NCBI GenBank assembly: GCA_934572325.1
Contig: CAKTKT010000004.1
Span: forward strand, 1-58,172
Length of the DNA: 58,172 bases
Source of the DNA: an uncultured Oscillospiraceae bacterium
Lineage (GTDB): Bacteria; Bacillota; Clostridia; Oscillospirales; Oscillospiraceae
Reading direction: 5' to 3'
Under the pieces are notes generated by a model. The model searched no databases. It worked only from the letters and a program-made list of their open reading frames with translations, and was not told the origin of the DNA. The translations under genes and the position numbers were made by a program. This document shows positions 24,778 through 33,466 of this stretch, one piece after another. Position 1 is the first letter of the stretch. Each line of letters begins with the position of its first letter.

Positions 24778-26042
24778 CAGCCTTCCCCTCCGTTCTGTTG
24801 GATTTCAGAAAAGGCGGCGAACGCATCCGCCGTGCCGGTCCTGACGGCGTCGGTAGAAATGGTCGCGCCGGAGATGAGCGCCTCATCGCCGGTGAAGCTG
24901 TCGCCGGTCACGCCGGCAAAGCCCGCCTTGTAGCTGTTTTCATCAAGCTCGTAAGCGTTGAAGTAATCGCCCATGAGGATGAACTCATCCGCCGTCATGG
25001 ACACGATCGCCCCGTTCTCGTCGAGCACATAGTAGAGCACCATGGGCAGGTTGCCGTAGCCTATCGGGCGGGCGGCAACGCCGTAATAGCTCGCGCCGTC
25101 GGCGGCGATGCTGTACACGCCGGAGACGGAGCCGTACACCCCGCCGAGCTCAAGCGGCGTGATCTCCGCGTCGTCGGAGGTGAGCTTTGCGAATTTCTTC
25201 ATCTCCTTGTCGGCGTTGGTTTCGATATTCGCCGCAGCGTCGGTCGCCGCCTCCTCAAGGATGGCGGCATCGACAGCGTCCGTCACGTCCGCGCCGTTGA
25301 CGTCGTATGCGCGGGCGGCGAGGGAGTCGTTGACGAGCACGAGGTAGTTATCCTCACTGTCGGCGGCGATATAGGCAATGCCGACACCGTTGACGGAGTC
25401 AAGCGCCTTGACGAGCTTGCCGCCGGAAAGCTCGCGCTCGGTATACTGGGCGACGCCCTCGGTGTTCGCCATGCCGGGGAACAGCCCGGGCAGAAGCTCC
25501 ATAAGGATCTGGTCGTTGCTCTTGACGCCGGCGGAGACGAGACCTTTGTCCGTCAGCACGGCGAAGCCGTCCTCCACGGCTTCCTTGAACGCCTTGGACG
25601 AGTACGTCACGCCCGCGACGAGAGATACGCCGCCGAGCGCGGAGTCCTGACCGAGATAGGTATCGGGGTAATCCTCGCCGAAGTGCTTGCTGTCGGCAAA
25701 CTGGGTGAGCTTTATGCCGGAGATCTTGCCCTCGGCGTCTATCGCCATGCTGATGTCGATGGGGTCGCCGGTGTAGCCCTTTGTGGTGGACAGCAGCACG
25801 ACATAGCCAAGTCCGGAGGTCTCCTTATACACGCCCTGCACCGTGTCGGGCACGGCGTCGAGCGTCACGGCTTCAAACCCTGCCGCGTCCGGCATGACCT
25901 CATAGAGCGGCGCAAGCTCGGCGGCGGAGCCGTTCGCCTCGATAATGGGCGCGGTGTAAGCGCCGACGCCGGTGAGCGCGGCGATGAACACCACGACGAC
26001 AAGAACGGGCACTATAACACTCTTGACAGCATCTTTTTTCAT
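24777..26042 (-). CDS. rnfG: RnfG with two FMN-binding-type domains
   Basis: A 421-aa protein, about twice the usual RnfG. One membrane helix (about 8-30) is followed by two FMN-binding-type repeats. Repeat 1 (about 60-190) has AGVTYSS with Thr146, a degenerate form of SGATYS. Repeat 2 (about 290-415) has an intact SGATIS with Thr394, the residue expected to carry FMN through a phosphoester bond added by ApbE. ATG 26042 is chosen since GGAGGTG lies 7 bases before it. It sits between rnfD and rnfE in the usual order. Confidence 0.88.
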   Translation of the reverse strand: MKKDAVKSVIVPVLVVVVFIAALTGVGAYTAPIIEANGSAAELAPLYEVMPDAAGFEAVTLDAVPDTVQGVYKETSGLGYVVLLSTTKGYTGDPIDISMAIDAEGKISGIKLTQFADSKHFGEDYPDTYLGQDSALGGVSLVAGVTYSSKAFKEAVEDGFAVLTDKGLVSAGVKSNDQILMELLPGLFPGMANTEGVAQYTERELSGGKLVKALDSVNGVGIAYIAADSEDNYLVLVNDSLAARAYDVNGADVTDAVDAAILEEAATDAAANIETNADKEMKKFAKLTSDDAEITPLELGGVYGSVSGVYSIAADGASYYGVAARPIGYGNLPMVLYYVLDENGAIVSMTADEFILMGDYFNAYELDENSYKAGFAGVTGDSFTGDEALISGATISTDAVRTGTADAFAAFSEIQQNGGEG

Positions 26043-26043
26043 A

Positions 26044-26973
26044 TCAGACACCTCCAAGCGGCTTCTTCGCCGTCCACTTTTCAATATACGGGGTGAGGAT
26101 GTTCATGGCGAGGATGGAGAACGAAACGCCCTCAGGATACGCGCAGAACTCGCGGATAACGAAGGTTATCACGCCGCAGCCGAGCGCGAACACAACGCGC
26201 CCGGCGTTATTTATGGGCGTTGTGACATAGTCGGTCGCCATGAAGATCGCGCCGATGAACACGCCGCCAGCCATGATCTCATAGAGCGCGGTGGTGAAGC
26301 TGCCGGACGCGGCGAGGAAGAGCACGAAAACCGTGCCCACGAACGCGGCGGGAACGTACCACTTGATGACCCTGCGCGCGCAGAGATAGGCATAGCCGAC
26401 GAGCAGCGCAAGTATGCAGCCCTCGCCCACGGCGCCGCCGCGAAGCCCGAGGAACATATCCATAAGGCTCGGAAGCTGGTCTGCGCTGCCGCCGATAAGC
26501 TCCAGCGGGGTGGCGGAGGCCTCAAGCTCTACCGCGGCGGGCATTGCGCCGCCCGCGACCTCGGAGAAGGCGAGCAGCATGAAAACGCGCGCGGTGATGG
26601 CGGGGTTGGCAAAGTTGTGACCGAGCCCGCCGAACAGGCACTTGACGATGATGATGGCGAACGCCGCGCCCACGACGCACTGCCACAGCGGCACGGCGGA
26701 GCTGAGATTCAGCCCGAGCAGCAGCCCCGTGACAACGGCGCTCATGTCGCCCACGGTCTGGGGTCTGCCGGTGATAAGAGCAAAGAGAAATTCCGACACG
26801 ACAGCGCCGATAATGCACGCGGCGAGCACACCGAGCGCCTTCATGCCGAAGATGACGACCGCAGCAATGGCGGCGGGCAGCAGCGCGACAACGACGTCGA
26901 GCATTATGCGGCGGCTGGAATCTGAGGTGTGGATATGGGGCGCATTGGAAACGATGAGCTTTTCCACGATCAC
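26044..26973 (-). CDS. rnfD: RnfD, electron transport complex membrane subunit
   Basis: A 309-aa protein with about ten membrane helices. The FMN-attachment region reads FMATDYVTTP near residue 245, typical of RnfD. It forms the ion channel side of the complex with RnfG. The start is GTG 26973 with GAAAGGAGG upstream. Its stop is one base from the rnfG start. Confidence 0.93.
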   Translation of the reverse strand: MIVEKLIVSNAPHIHTSDSSRRIMLDVVVALLPAAIAAVVIFGMKALGVLAACIIGAVVSEFLFALITGRPQTVGDMSAVVTGLLLGLNLSSAVPLWQCVVGAAFAIIIVKCLFGGLGHNFANPAITARVFMLLAFSEVAGGAMPAAVELEASATPLELIGGSADQLPSLMDMFLGLRGGAVGEGCILALLVGYAYLCARRVIKWYVPAAFVGTVFVLFLAASGSFTTALYEIMAGGVFIGAIFMATDYVTTPINNAGRVVFALGCGVITFVIREFCAYPEGVSFSILAMNILTPYIEKWTAKKPLGGV

Positions 26974-28301
26974 TTGCCTCCTTTCGCGGCTTCATCAAGA
27001 GCTGCCTTGTACTTTCTGACAAAGCTCTTCGCCGCGCTGTTGTTGTCCACGAGCGGTCTGTGCGCAGGGCACACATAAGCGCAGCTCCCGCAAGCCATGC
27101 AAAGCGACACCTGCTCGCGCGTGAGCGCGGCGTAGCGCTTCGCCTCGTCCTCTATCTCAAGCGCCTTGGCAAAGGCGGTGGGGTTGAGGGCGAGCGGGCA
27201 GTTGGCGACACAGCGCCCGCAGTGGATGCACGCGGTTGGCTCGAGCGCGGCGGAGTCCTTGCGGTCAAAGGCAAGGACGGCGTTCGTCGCCTTTATGATG
27301 GGGGCGGTAAGGTCAGCGACGCACTTGCCCATCATCGGCCCGCCGAGGATGACCTTGCCCGGCTCTTCGGAAAAGCCGCCGCACTGCTCGATAACGTAGC
27401 CCACGGACGTGCCTATCGGAACGACGAGGTTCTTCGGCTCTTTAACGGCTGAGCCGTCAACGGTGACGGTCTTTTCAACGAGGGGCATACCGTCCTCGAT
27501 GTACTGCGCAACCTTCGTGAGCGAGGTGACGTTGATGATGATAACGCCGAGGGAGGCGAGGCGCTGCCCGGGACCTACGACCTTGCCGGTGGCGTTGTAC
27601 AAGAGCACCTGCTTTGCGCCCTGCGGATACACGCTGTCAAGGGGCTTGACGGTGACGGCGGAGTCGTCGGCAAAGACCTCCTCGAGCTTTGCGATGGCGT
27701 CGGGCTTGTTCTTCTCAATGCCGATGATGAACTCCTCGCTCTTGAGGTATTCCTTCAGCAGCGCGACGCCCTTTTTGATGTACTCGCTGTGCTCAAGCAT
27801 GGTGCGGTGGTCGCTGGTGATGAACGGCTCGCACTCCGCGCCGTTGATGAGCACAGTCTTGATGGGGTTGCGGCGCACGGCGTCGAGCTTCGCCCACACG
27901 GGGAACGCCGCACCGCCGAGACCGACAATGCCGCTCTCGCGCAGAGCCTGAAGAAAGCTGTCAAGGTCATGAACCTCGGGCGGCTTCACATCGGGGCTCT
28001 TCTCCATCCTGCCGTCGCTCTCGATGCGCACGGCGACGGTCCTGCCGTAAGGCTCTATAGCCTTGACCGTGCCGGAGACCGTGGCGTGGACGGGAGAGGA
28101 ATTTTTTCCGTCCTCCTTGGCGATAAGCTGCCCGACGAGGACGTGCTGCCCGACCTCCACAATTGGAACAGCCGCGCCGCCGGAATGCATATTCATCGGC
28201 AGCAGCACCTCCGGTGGGGGCGCGACGCGAACCGACGGCATTGGCGCGGTCTGCTTGTAGTGGGGCAGTTTCAGCGTTGAAATGTTCTTTTTGAGGTTCA
28301 T
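26970..28301 (-). CDS. rnfC: RnfC, NADH-side subunit of Rnf
   Basis: A 443-aa soluble subunit. It has an N-terminal barrel-sandwich region, a Complex I 51-kDa-like nucleotide/FMN domain with GLGGAAFPVWAKLD near residue 127, an SLBB domain, and two 4Fe-4S motifs near the C terminus (CIHCGRCVANCP and CMACGSCAYVCP). It exchanges electrons with NAD(H). GGAGG lies upstream of the ATG. It is the first canonical rnf gene and overlaps rnfD by 4 bases. Confidence 0.95.
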   Translation of the reverse strand: MNLKKNISTLKLPHYKQTAPMPSVRVAPPPEVLLPMNMHSGGAAVPIVEVGQHVLVGQLIAKEDGKNSSPVHATVSGTVKAIEPYGRTVAVRIESDGRMEKSPDVKPPEVHDLDSFLQALRESGIVGLGGAAFPVWAKLDAVRRNPIKTVLINGAECEPFITSDHRTMLEHSEYIKKGVALLKEYLKSEEFIIGIEKNKPDAIAKLEEVFADDSAVTVKPLDSVYPQGAKQVLLYNATGKVVGPGQRLASLGVIIINVTSLTKVAQYIEDGMPLVEKTVTVDGSAVKEPKNLVVPIGTSVGYVIEQCGGFSEEPGKVILGGPMMGKCVADLTAPIIKATNAVLAFDRKDSAALEPTACIHCGRCVANCPLALNPTAFAKALEIEDEAKRYAALTREQVSLCMACGSCAYVCPAHRPLVDNNSAAKSFVRKYKAALDEAAKGGK

Positions 28302-28325
28302 TATAGCCTCATGCCTCCTGTTCTT

Positions 28326-28381
28326 GGGAAATCTCTGAATAAATGGCTGTCAGCTCCTGACACATTTATTCAGAGATTCCC
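28326..28381. repeat. Long intergenic palindrome between apbE and rnfC
   Basis: The arms match over 19 bp with one bulged A (left 28326-28345, right 28363-28381; core CTCTGAATAAATG), with an inner stem TGTCAG/CTGACA. A related but shorter palindrome is at 31799-31831. It may terminate or attenuate between apbE and rnfC, or be a REP-like repeat. Confidence 0.65.
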
Positions 28382-28418
28382 TATTTCTTTTCTTTACCCT
28401 TTGCTGTATATTATTGTA

Positions 28419-29471
28419 TCAGTTTTCTATCAGCTTTTCAATACCGGGGGTATGCTTTATCTCCCCGTCGGGGAATATCCACAGCGCGTCCACGCCCAGC
28501 CCTTCAGCCAGCGCCGAGCCGTCCTCATAGGTCATGCAGAAAAGTGCCGTGGAGAGCGCATCTGCAAGCGCACTGTCCTTCGTGATGACCGTGAGGGAGC
28601 TGAAGTACTGCGCGGGGAAGAGCGTGTCCTTATCTATGATGTGGTGATAGCGCACGCCGTTGACGGTATAGTAGCGCTCATACACGCCGGAGGTGACGCA
28701 CGAGGTGTCCGCAAGGCGCAGCTTTATGGCAAACTCGCCGGTATCCTGCGGGTCCTTTATTCCCGTGACCCAGCCCGTGCCGTCAGGCTTTGTGCCGATG
28801 ATGCGTATGTTTCCGCCGACGTTGAGCACGTATGCCGTCACGCCCTCCGCCTCAAGCGCGCGCGCCGCCATCTCCGTGGCGTAGCCCTTGCCGAGCGCGC
28901 CCACGTCAATGGACGCGGCGGGGTCGGAAATGCGGACGGCGGAGTTTTCCGCGTCGATCTCCAGAAGCGAGAAGTCCGTATGCTGCGCCGCCTCGGCAAG
29001 CTCCTCCTCCGTCGGGAGGCGTGCCGCCTTCGGGTCGTCCGCTGCGGCGTCGCGCAGATCATGCCAGATGCTCAGCACCGCACCCATCATCACGTTCATC
29101 TCCCCGTCCGTCGCTTCATAAAGCTCGCGCGCGTAGAGGAGAAAGTCGATAAGCTTGGGATCGACCTCTATCGCCTCTCCTCCGGCGTTGAGATTGAGCG
29201 TGCAGAGGTTGTTCACGCCGGAATACTCATGGTATATGTCGAAGAGACGGTGATATTCGCCCAGAATATCAGAAACCTCGGCAGAGCGTTCATCGAACTG
29301 CTCTGCCGAGTCTCCTGCATAGCTGTACACATAGGAGACTGTGTCAAAGTATGCGAAATAGGACTTTCCCCTGTTCTCCGTCTGCGCCGCCGGCGCTTCC
29401 GGCGCGGTGCATCCGGCAAGGAGCGCCGTCGCCATTGCGGCGAGCAAAAGCCAGACCCCTATTCTCTTCAT
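28419..29471 (-). CDS. apbE: ApbE family FAD:protein FMN transferase (lipoprotein)
   Basis: A 350-aa exported lipoprotein with lipobox LLAGC at about residues 18-22. ApbE hallmarks are the YFAYFDTVSYVYSY start, a DVGALGKGYATE segment near residue 191, LNVGGNIRIIG, and the late HHIIDKDT motif. It attaches FMN covalently to Thr in SGAT-type motifs, so RnfG and RnfD, encoded immediately downstream, are the obvious substrates. ATG 29471 is preferred over GTG 29477 because GGAG lies 8 bases before it. Confidence 0.94.
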   Translation of the reverse strand: MKRIGVWLLLAAMATALLAGCTAPEAPAAQTENRGKSYFAYFDTVSYVYSYAGDSAEQFDERSAEVSDILGEYHRLFDIYHEYSGVNNLCTLNLNAGGEAIEVDPKLIDFLLYARELYEATDGEMNVMMGAVLSIWHDLRDAAADDPKAARLPTEEELAEAAQHTDFSLLEIDAENSAVRISDPAASIDVGALGKGYATEMAARALEAEGVTAYVLNVGGNIRIIGTKPDGTGWVTGIKDPQDTGEFAIKLRLADTSCVTSGVYERYYTVNGVRYHHIIDKDTLFPAQYFSSLTVITKDSALADALSTALFCMTYEDGSALAEGLGVDALWIFPDGEIKHTPGIEKLIEN

Positions 29472-29527
29472 TGACACATCTCCAGTGCGTATTTTTTGTT
29501 TTAAGTTTTAAGCTTTAAGCCTGAAAA

Positions 29528-30610
29528 TCAGCGGGCATAGTCTGCTGCCTGCGCGATGACTGCCATCATGCCGGTGATCTGCATGGTGCAGGAGGCATAG
29601 AGGGTCTCGTCGGCGGGAACGGCGTAGCCGTGGTCGTTCTCCTTGGTCTCGATGCTGCGGACCTCATCGGCGGTCTTGCCGACGGTGTAGGCGGAGAAGG
29701 CAGCGGACTGAGCATCCCACTCGGCTATGGCAGCGCCGTAGGCAACCATGCCGTAGTCATCGCCGAGCTCCATCTTGGTGCCCTTGAACGCGGTATCGGT
29801 GATCTCGCCGTCCTTGTTGAAGCTGATGTTCGGCTGGGTCGCATCGTTGACAGCGGCGAGGATAACGCCGTTCGCGTCAACAACGGCAGCGCCGAACTCG
29901 CTGTACATCTTCACAACGCCGTCAGCGTCGTCGGTCGGGTCGGTGGACTCGTCAGCGGTGGTCTTGGCGGCAACGCCGAGGGTGAAAGCGCCGTCAGAGG
30001 TGAACGCCATGGTGTTCACGTCGCCGCAGGCCTTGGAGACGGCGTCCTTGAAGGCAACGATGTCCATGGTGCAGCCGGCAAGCAGCGCCTCATCGGTGGA
30101 GACGCTGTGACCGGTTTCGTTGAGGACGGTCTCAAGGTTTGCGACCTCGTCGCCGGTCATGCCGACAACATAGCTCTCAAAAGCCTTTGTCTGGTCATAC
30201 CACTCGGCCATAGCGTTGCCGTAGGCGACCATGCCGTAATCATCGCCGAGCTCCATCTTGGTGAGGAAGGTCTTCTCGGGGTCAACCGTGCCGGCGGAGA
30301 TGTCCATCTTGCTCTGCGCAACGTCGATGCGGCAGGAGACGATCTTGCCGTCAGCGTCGGTAACAACGGCGGCGACAGTCGCGTCTACCTGCGCGTTGCC
30401 GGTCTTGGAGGAATTGGTGCTCAGGGAGATGCCCATGCCGAGGGTATAATCACCGGCGGCAGCGGCGGTCTCCTCCGCCGCGGGGGTCTCCGCCTCCGCT
30501 GCGGGAGCCTCCGCTGCGGGAGCCTCTGCTGCGGGCGCTGCGGCGCTGCCGCAGGCTGCCAGAGCAAAAACCATGCAAAGTGTCAGTAAAAGTGCTACGA
30601 TCTTTTTCAT
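29528..30610 (-). CDS. Lipoprotein with two internal repeats, linked to rnf
   Basis: A 360-aa lipoprotein: lipobox LAACG at residues 17-21, an Ala/Glu/Pro-rich linker (PAAEAPAAEA type) to about residue 50, then two repeats of about 150 residues. Both repeats contain KMELGDDYGMVAYG and a following AEW. No SGAT motif or haem CxxCH is present. I do not recognise a named family. It is the first gene of the cluster, 56 bases before apbE, so a role outside the membrane with Rnf is plausible but unproven. AGGAG precedes the ATG. Confidence 0.8.
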   Translation of the reverse strand: MKKIVALLLTLCMVFALAACGSAAAPAAEAPAAEAPAAEAETPAAEETAAAAGDYTLGMGISLSTNSSKTGNAQVDATVAAVVTDADGKIVSCRIDVAQSKMDISAGTVDPEKTFLTKMELGDDYGMVAYGNAMAEWYDQTKAFESYVVGMTGDEVANLETVLNETGHSVSTDEALLAGCTMDIVAFKDAVSKACGDVNTMAFTSDGAFTLGVAAKTTADESTDPTDDADGVVKMYSEFGAAVVDANGVILAAVNDATQPNISFNKDGEITDTAFKGTKMELGDDYGMVAYGAAIAEWDAQSAAFSAYTVGKTADEVRSIETKENDHGYAVPADETLYASCTMQITGMMAVIAQAADYAR

Positions 30611-30636
30611 AATGCTCTCCTATTATATAAATTTGT

Positions 30637-30707
30637 GATGCTTGGACGCGGATTTGCCCGCCTCCGGCATCATGGTGTATTATACAATATTCTGCCCATG
30701 TCGTCAA
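30637..30707 (-). promoter_or_regulatory. Promoter and structured leader of the lipoprotein-apbE-rnf operon
   Basis: The 308-bp gap before the SDR gene holds this promoter. On the minus strand: TTGACG (30707-30702), a 17-nt spacer and TATAAT (30684-30679). The leader then folds into a small structure closed by GATGC (30671-30667) and GCATC (30641-30637), with an inner GCGG/CCGC stem. A further GC-rich hairpin lies at about 30783-30829. No gene was seen in the gap. Confidence 0.7.
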
Positions 30708-30918
30708 TAATATAACAATGAAATTCAGCTATACTAACCGTACAAATAAACATCAAAAACATTTATTTTCTTCCAAAACATCAGGGCAAAACGCCGCCCA
30801 TGCGCCGTCCAAGGCGGCGAGCGCTGCCCTTATCCCGCTATAAAAGTTCATTATTATAGGCATAACGGCGCAAAATACTTGTTTTTGTCTATTTTGCCAG
30901 TCTTTCTTGAGCCTGCTC

Positions 30919-31710
30919 TCATTTTGCGTACATTTTACCGACTATCCAGTTGGACGCGCGCCGGGGCAGCAGCTTGCCCAGCGCCGCCGCGCCCTTGTAC
31001 GCCAGCCCCATGGCGACCAGCGGGCGCGAGGACTTTTTCAGCGCGTATTTCGCCACGAAGCGTCCGGCGTACTCCGCCGTCATGCCCGTGCGCTCGTCAT
31101 GCTCCATCACGGCGACGGAGCGCTCGATACGTCCGTCGTAGACGTCGTCGCCCGCGCCGGACTTTCTCCGCGCGGCGGTAAAGCCGGAGGAAATATCGCC
31201 CGGCATGATGGCGCAGACGCTTATGTTGAAGGACCTCACCTCGTTTTGCAGCGCGAGGACATAGGCAATCACCGCCGCCTTGCTGACCGAGTACCAAAGC
31301 TGGAACGGGATGGGGATAAGCCCCGCGATGGAGCTCATACACACGATGCGCCCGCCGCCCTGAGCGCGCATCACCGGCAGCACCGCGCGGGTGACGTTGT
31401 CCATGCCGAACACGTTCAGCTCAAGCTGGGCGTGCGAGTCGCGCGTATCGGTCAGCTCCGCCGCGCCGGATATGCCGAAGCCCGCGTTGTTGACGAGTAT
31501 ATCAATGCGCCCCTCGCGCTTCACTATCTCGTCCACCGCCGCGCGCACCTGCCGCTCATCGGTGACGTCCACGCTCATGTGCGCGACGCCGTCCGCCGGT
31601 ATCTCCCTGCGCGAGAACTCATACACCGTGCAGCCTACCTTTGCAAGCTCCGCCGCCGCGCACCGACCTATCCCCCCGCTGCCGCCTGTGACAAGCGCTG
31701 TCTTTTTCAT
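30919..31710 (-). CDS. Short-chain dehydrogenase/reductase (SDR)
   Basis: A 263-aa classical SDR with TGGSGGIG (cofactor loop, residue 8), NNAGFG near residue 82, a catalytic Ser in MSSIAG and YSVSK (Tyr-x3-Lys) near residue 140. The basic Ser-Arg-Arg after the second strand suggests NADPH (inference). A C-terminal extension of about 40 residues is hydrophobic to basic. The substrate is unknown. It is monocistronic. Confidence 0.88.
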   Translation of the reverse strand: MKKTALVTGGSGGIGRCAAAELAKVGCTVYEFSRREIPADGVAHMSVDVTDERQVRAAVDEIVKREGRIDILVNNAGFGISGAAELTDTRDSHAQLELNVFGMDNVTRAVLPVMRAQGGGRIVCMSSIAGLIPIPFQLWYSVSKAAVIAYVLALQNEVRSFNISVCAIMPGDISSGFTAARRKSGAGDDVYDGRIERSVAVMEHDERTGMTAEYAGRFVAKYALKKSSRPLVAMGLAYKGAAALGKLLPRRASNWIVGKMYAK

Positions 31711-31760
31711 ATATCACGCCGCCTTTCGATGTTAATTAAAATTTTTGTAGTATCAAGTCG

Positions 31761-31789
31761 AATATAGCGCAGACTGCGGGAAATGTCAA
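31761..31789 (-). promoter_or_regulatory. Promoter of the SDR gene
   Basis: Minus-strand TTGACA (31789-31784), a 17-nt spacer and TATATT (31766-31761), about 50 bases before the ATG. Confidence 0.7.
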
Positions 31790-31798
31790 GTAGCCGTG

Positions 31799-31831
31799 TG
31801 AATAAATAGTGTCGTCTGACGCATTTAATCA
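31799..31831. repeat. Short palindrome related to that at 28326-28381
   Basis: TGAATAAAT and ATTTAATCA arms enclose GTC/GAC. The sequence aligns with the apbE-rnfC palindrome over its TGAATAAAT, TGTC, TGAC and CATTTA blocks. Confidence 0.45.
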
Positions 31832-31845
31832 GGGCGTTTTTGATG

Positions 31846-31897
31846 CAAAAGAGCTGTCCTGCTTCCATCCGAAACCTGACAGCTCACAGCTCTTTTG
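31846..31897 (-). terminator. Terminator of guaA and the glutamine operon
   Basis: CAAAAGAGCTG (31846-31856) and CAGCTCTTTTG (31887-31897) are perfect inverted copies. On the minus strand the second arm ends in TTTTG. A second AGCTGT/ACAGCT pairing lies inside. Confidence 0.75.
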
Positions 31898-31908
31898 AAT
31901 CTATCCAC

Positions 31909-33435
31909 TCATTCCCATTCGACCGTGGCGGGGGGCTTGCCGGTTATGTCGTACACGACGCGCCCGACGCCCTTGACCTCGTTGACGATCCGCGCGGAGA
32001 CGACGCCGAGCACCTTGTGCGAAATGGGCGCGTACTCGCAGGTCATGAAGTCCGACGTGCGGACAGCGCGCAGGGCGAGGGTATAGTCATAGGTGCGGAA
32101 GTCGCCCACCACACCGACGGAGCGCATATCCGTGAGCACCGCGAAATACTGATCCGCCTTGATGCGCCGACGGCTGACCTCCTCGCGGAAGATCGCGTCC
32201 GCCTCGCGGAGGATGGCGAGCTTCTCCTCGGTTATCTCGCCCATGACGCGCACGGCGAGACCGGGTCCGGGGAACGGCTGGCGCTCGACGAACGCGCGCG
32301 GCAGACCGAGCTGCCGACCGAGCGCGCGCACCTCGTCCTTGAACAGCCCACGCAGCGGCTCGACAACGCCGTCAAAGCCCATATCCTTCGGCAGACCGCC
32401 GACATTGTGATGGCTCTTTATCGTTGCCGCCTTGCTGCCGCCGGACTCGATAACATCTGGATATATCGTTCCCTGCGCAAGAAAACGGATGTGCGGTAGC
32501 TTCTTCGCCTCCTCCTCGAACACGCGCACGAACTCCGCGCCGATGATTTTGCGCTTGCGCTCCGGCTCGGTGACGCCGGCGAGCGCCGCGAGAAAGCGCT
32601 GCTGCTCGTTGACGCGGATAAAGTGCAGCTCGCGTCCGGCGAACGCCGCCTCGACCTCGTCCCCCTCGTTCTTGCGCATGAGACCGTGATCGACAAAAAT
32701 GCAGTGGAGCTGACCGGGGATCGCCTTGGACAAAAGCGCTGCGCACACGGACGAATCCACGCCGCCGGAGAGCCCGAGGATGACGTGCGCATCGCCGACC
32801 TGCGCGCGCACCTTTTCGATAAGCTCCTGCTCAAGATCTCTGAGGTTATAGTCGCCCTCCGCGCCGCACGCCTCATAGAGGAACGCGCGGAGCATGTCCG
32901 TGCCGTGGGGCGTGCTCTCGACCTCGGGGTGGAACTGGAACGCATAGAGCCGCTTTTTATAACTCGCCATGGCGGCGTTGGGGCAGGCGCCCGTATGCGC
33001 GATGGAGACAAAGCCCGCAGGCAGCTCGTCTATCTGATCCGTGTGGCTCATGAGCCCGAGCTGCTCCTCATCCAGCCCCGTAAAGAGGAAGGACGAGGTA
33101 TCAACGCGCATTTTCGTTTTGCCGTACTCGCTTAAAGCGCAGGTCGTGACCCTGCCGCCGAGCGTCCACGCCATGAGCTGCGCGCCGTAGCATATGCCCA
33201 GCACGGGGATGCCCAGCTCGAATATCTCCCTGTCGCAGTGCGGCGAGGCGGGGTCATACACGCTGTTCGGTCCGCCGGTGAGAATGACGCCGATGGGCGC
33301 GATGGCGCGTATCTCCTCGGCGCTTATATCGCCGGAGCGCACGACGGAATACACCGCACATTCGCGCACGCGCCGGGCGATAAGCTCCTTATACTGCCCG
33401 CCGAAGTCCAAAATCAAAACGGTCTGTGTTGCCAT
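31909..33435 (-). CDS. guaA: GMP synthase (glutamine-hydrolysing)
   Basis: A 508-aa full-length enzyme. The N-terminal class I glutamine amidotransferase has the nucleophile in GICYGAQ near residue 84 and HPEVE near residue 170. The ATP-pyrophosphatase P-loop is LSGGVDSSV near residue 220. The C-terminal dimerisation domain ends in the conserved KPPATVEWE. It converts XMP to GMP with glutamine and ATP. It is the last gene of the glutamine/purine cluster, 31 bases after purA. Confidence 0.97.
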   Translation of the reverse strand: MATQTVLILDFGGQYKELIARRVRECAVYSVVRSGDISAEEIRAIAPIGVILTGGPNSVYDPASPHCDREIFELGIPVLGICYGAQLMAWTLGGRVTTCALSEYGKTKMRVDTSSFLFTGLDEEQLGLMSHTDQIDELPAGFVSIAHTGACPNAAMASYKKRLYAFQFHPEVESTPHGTDMLRAFLYEACGAEGDYNLRDLEQELIEKVRAQVGDAHVILGLSGGVDSSVCAALLSKAIPGQLHCIFVDHGLMRKNEGDEVEAAFAGRELHFIRVNEQQRFLAALAGVTEPERKRKIIGAEFVRVFEEEAKKLPHIRFLAQGTIYPDVIESGGSKAATIKSHHNVGGLPKDMGFDGVVEPLRGLFKDEVRALGRQLGLPRAFVERQPFPGPGLAVRVMGEITEEKLAILREADAIFREEVSRRRIKADQYFAVLTDMRSVGVVGDFRTYDYTLALRAVRTSDFMTCEYAPISHKVLGVVSARIVNEVKGVGRVVYDITGKPPATVEWE

Positions 33436-33466
33436 ACCTTATTTTTCCTCCAAAGCTCGCGCCGGC

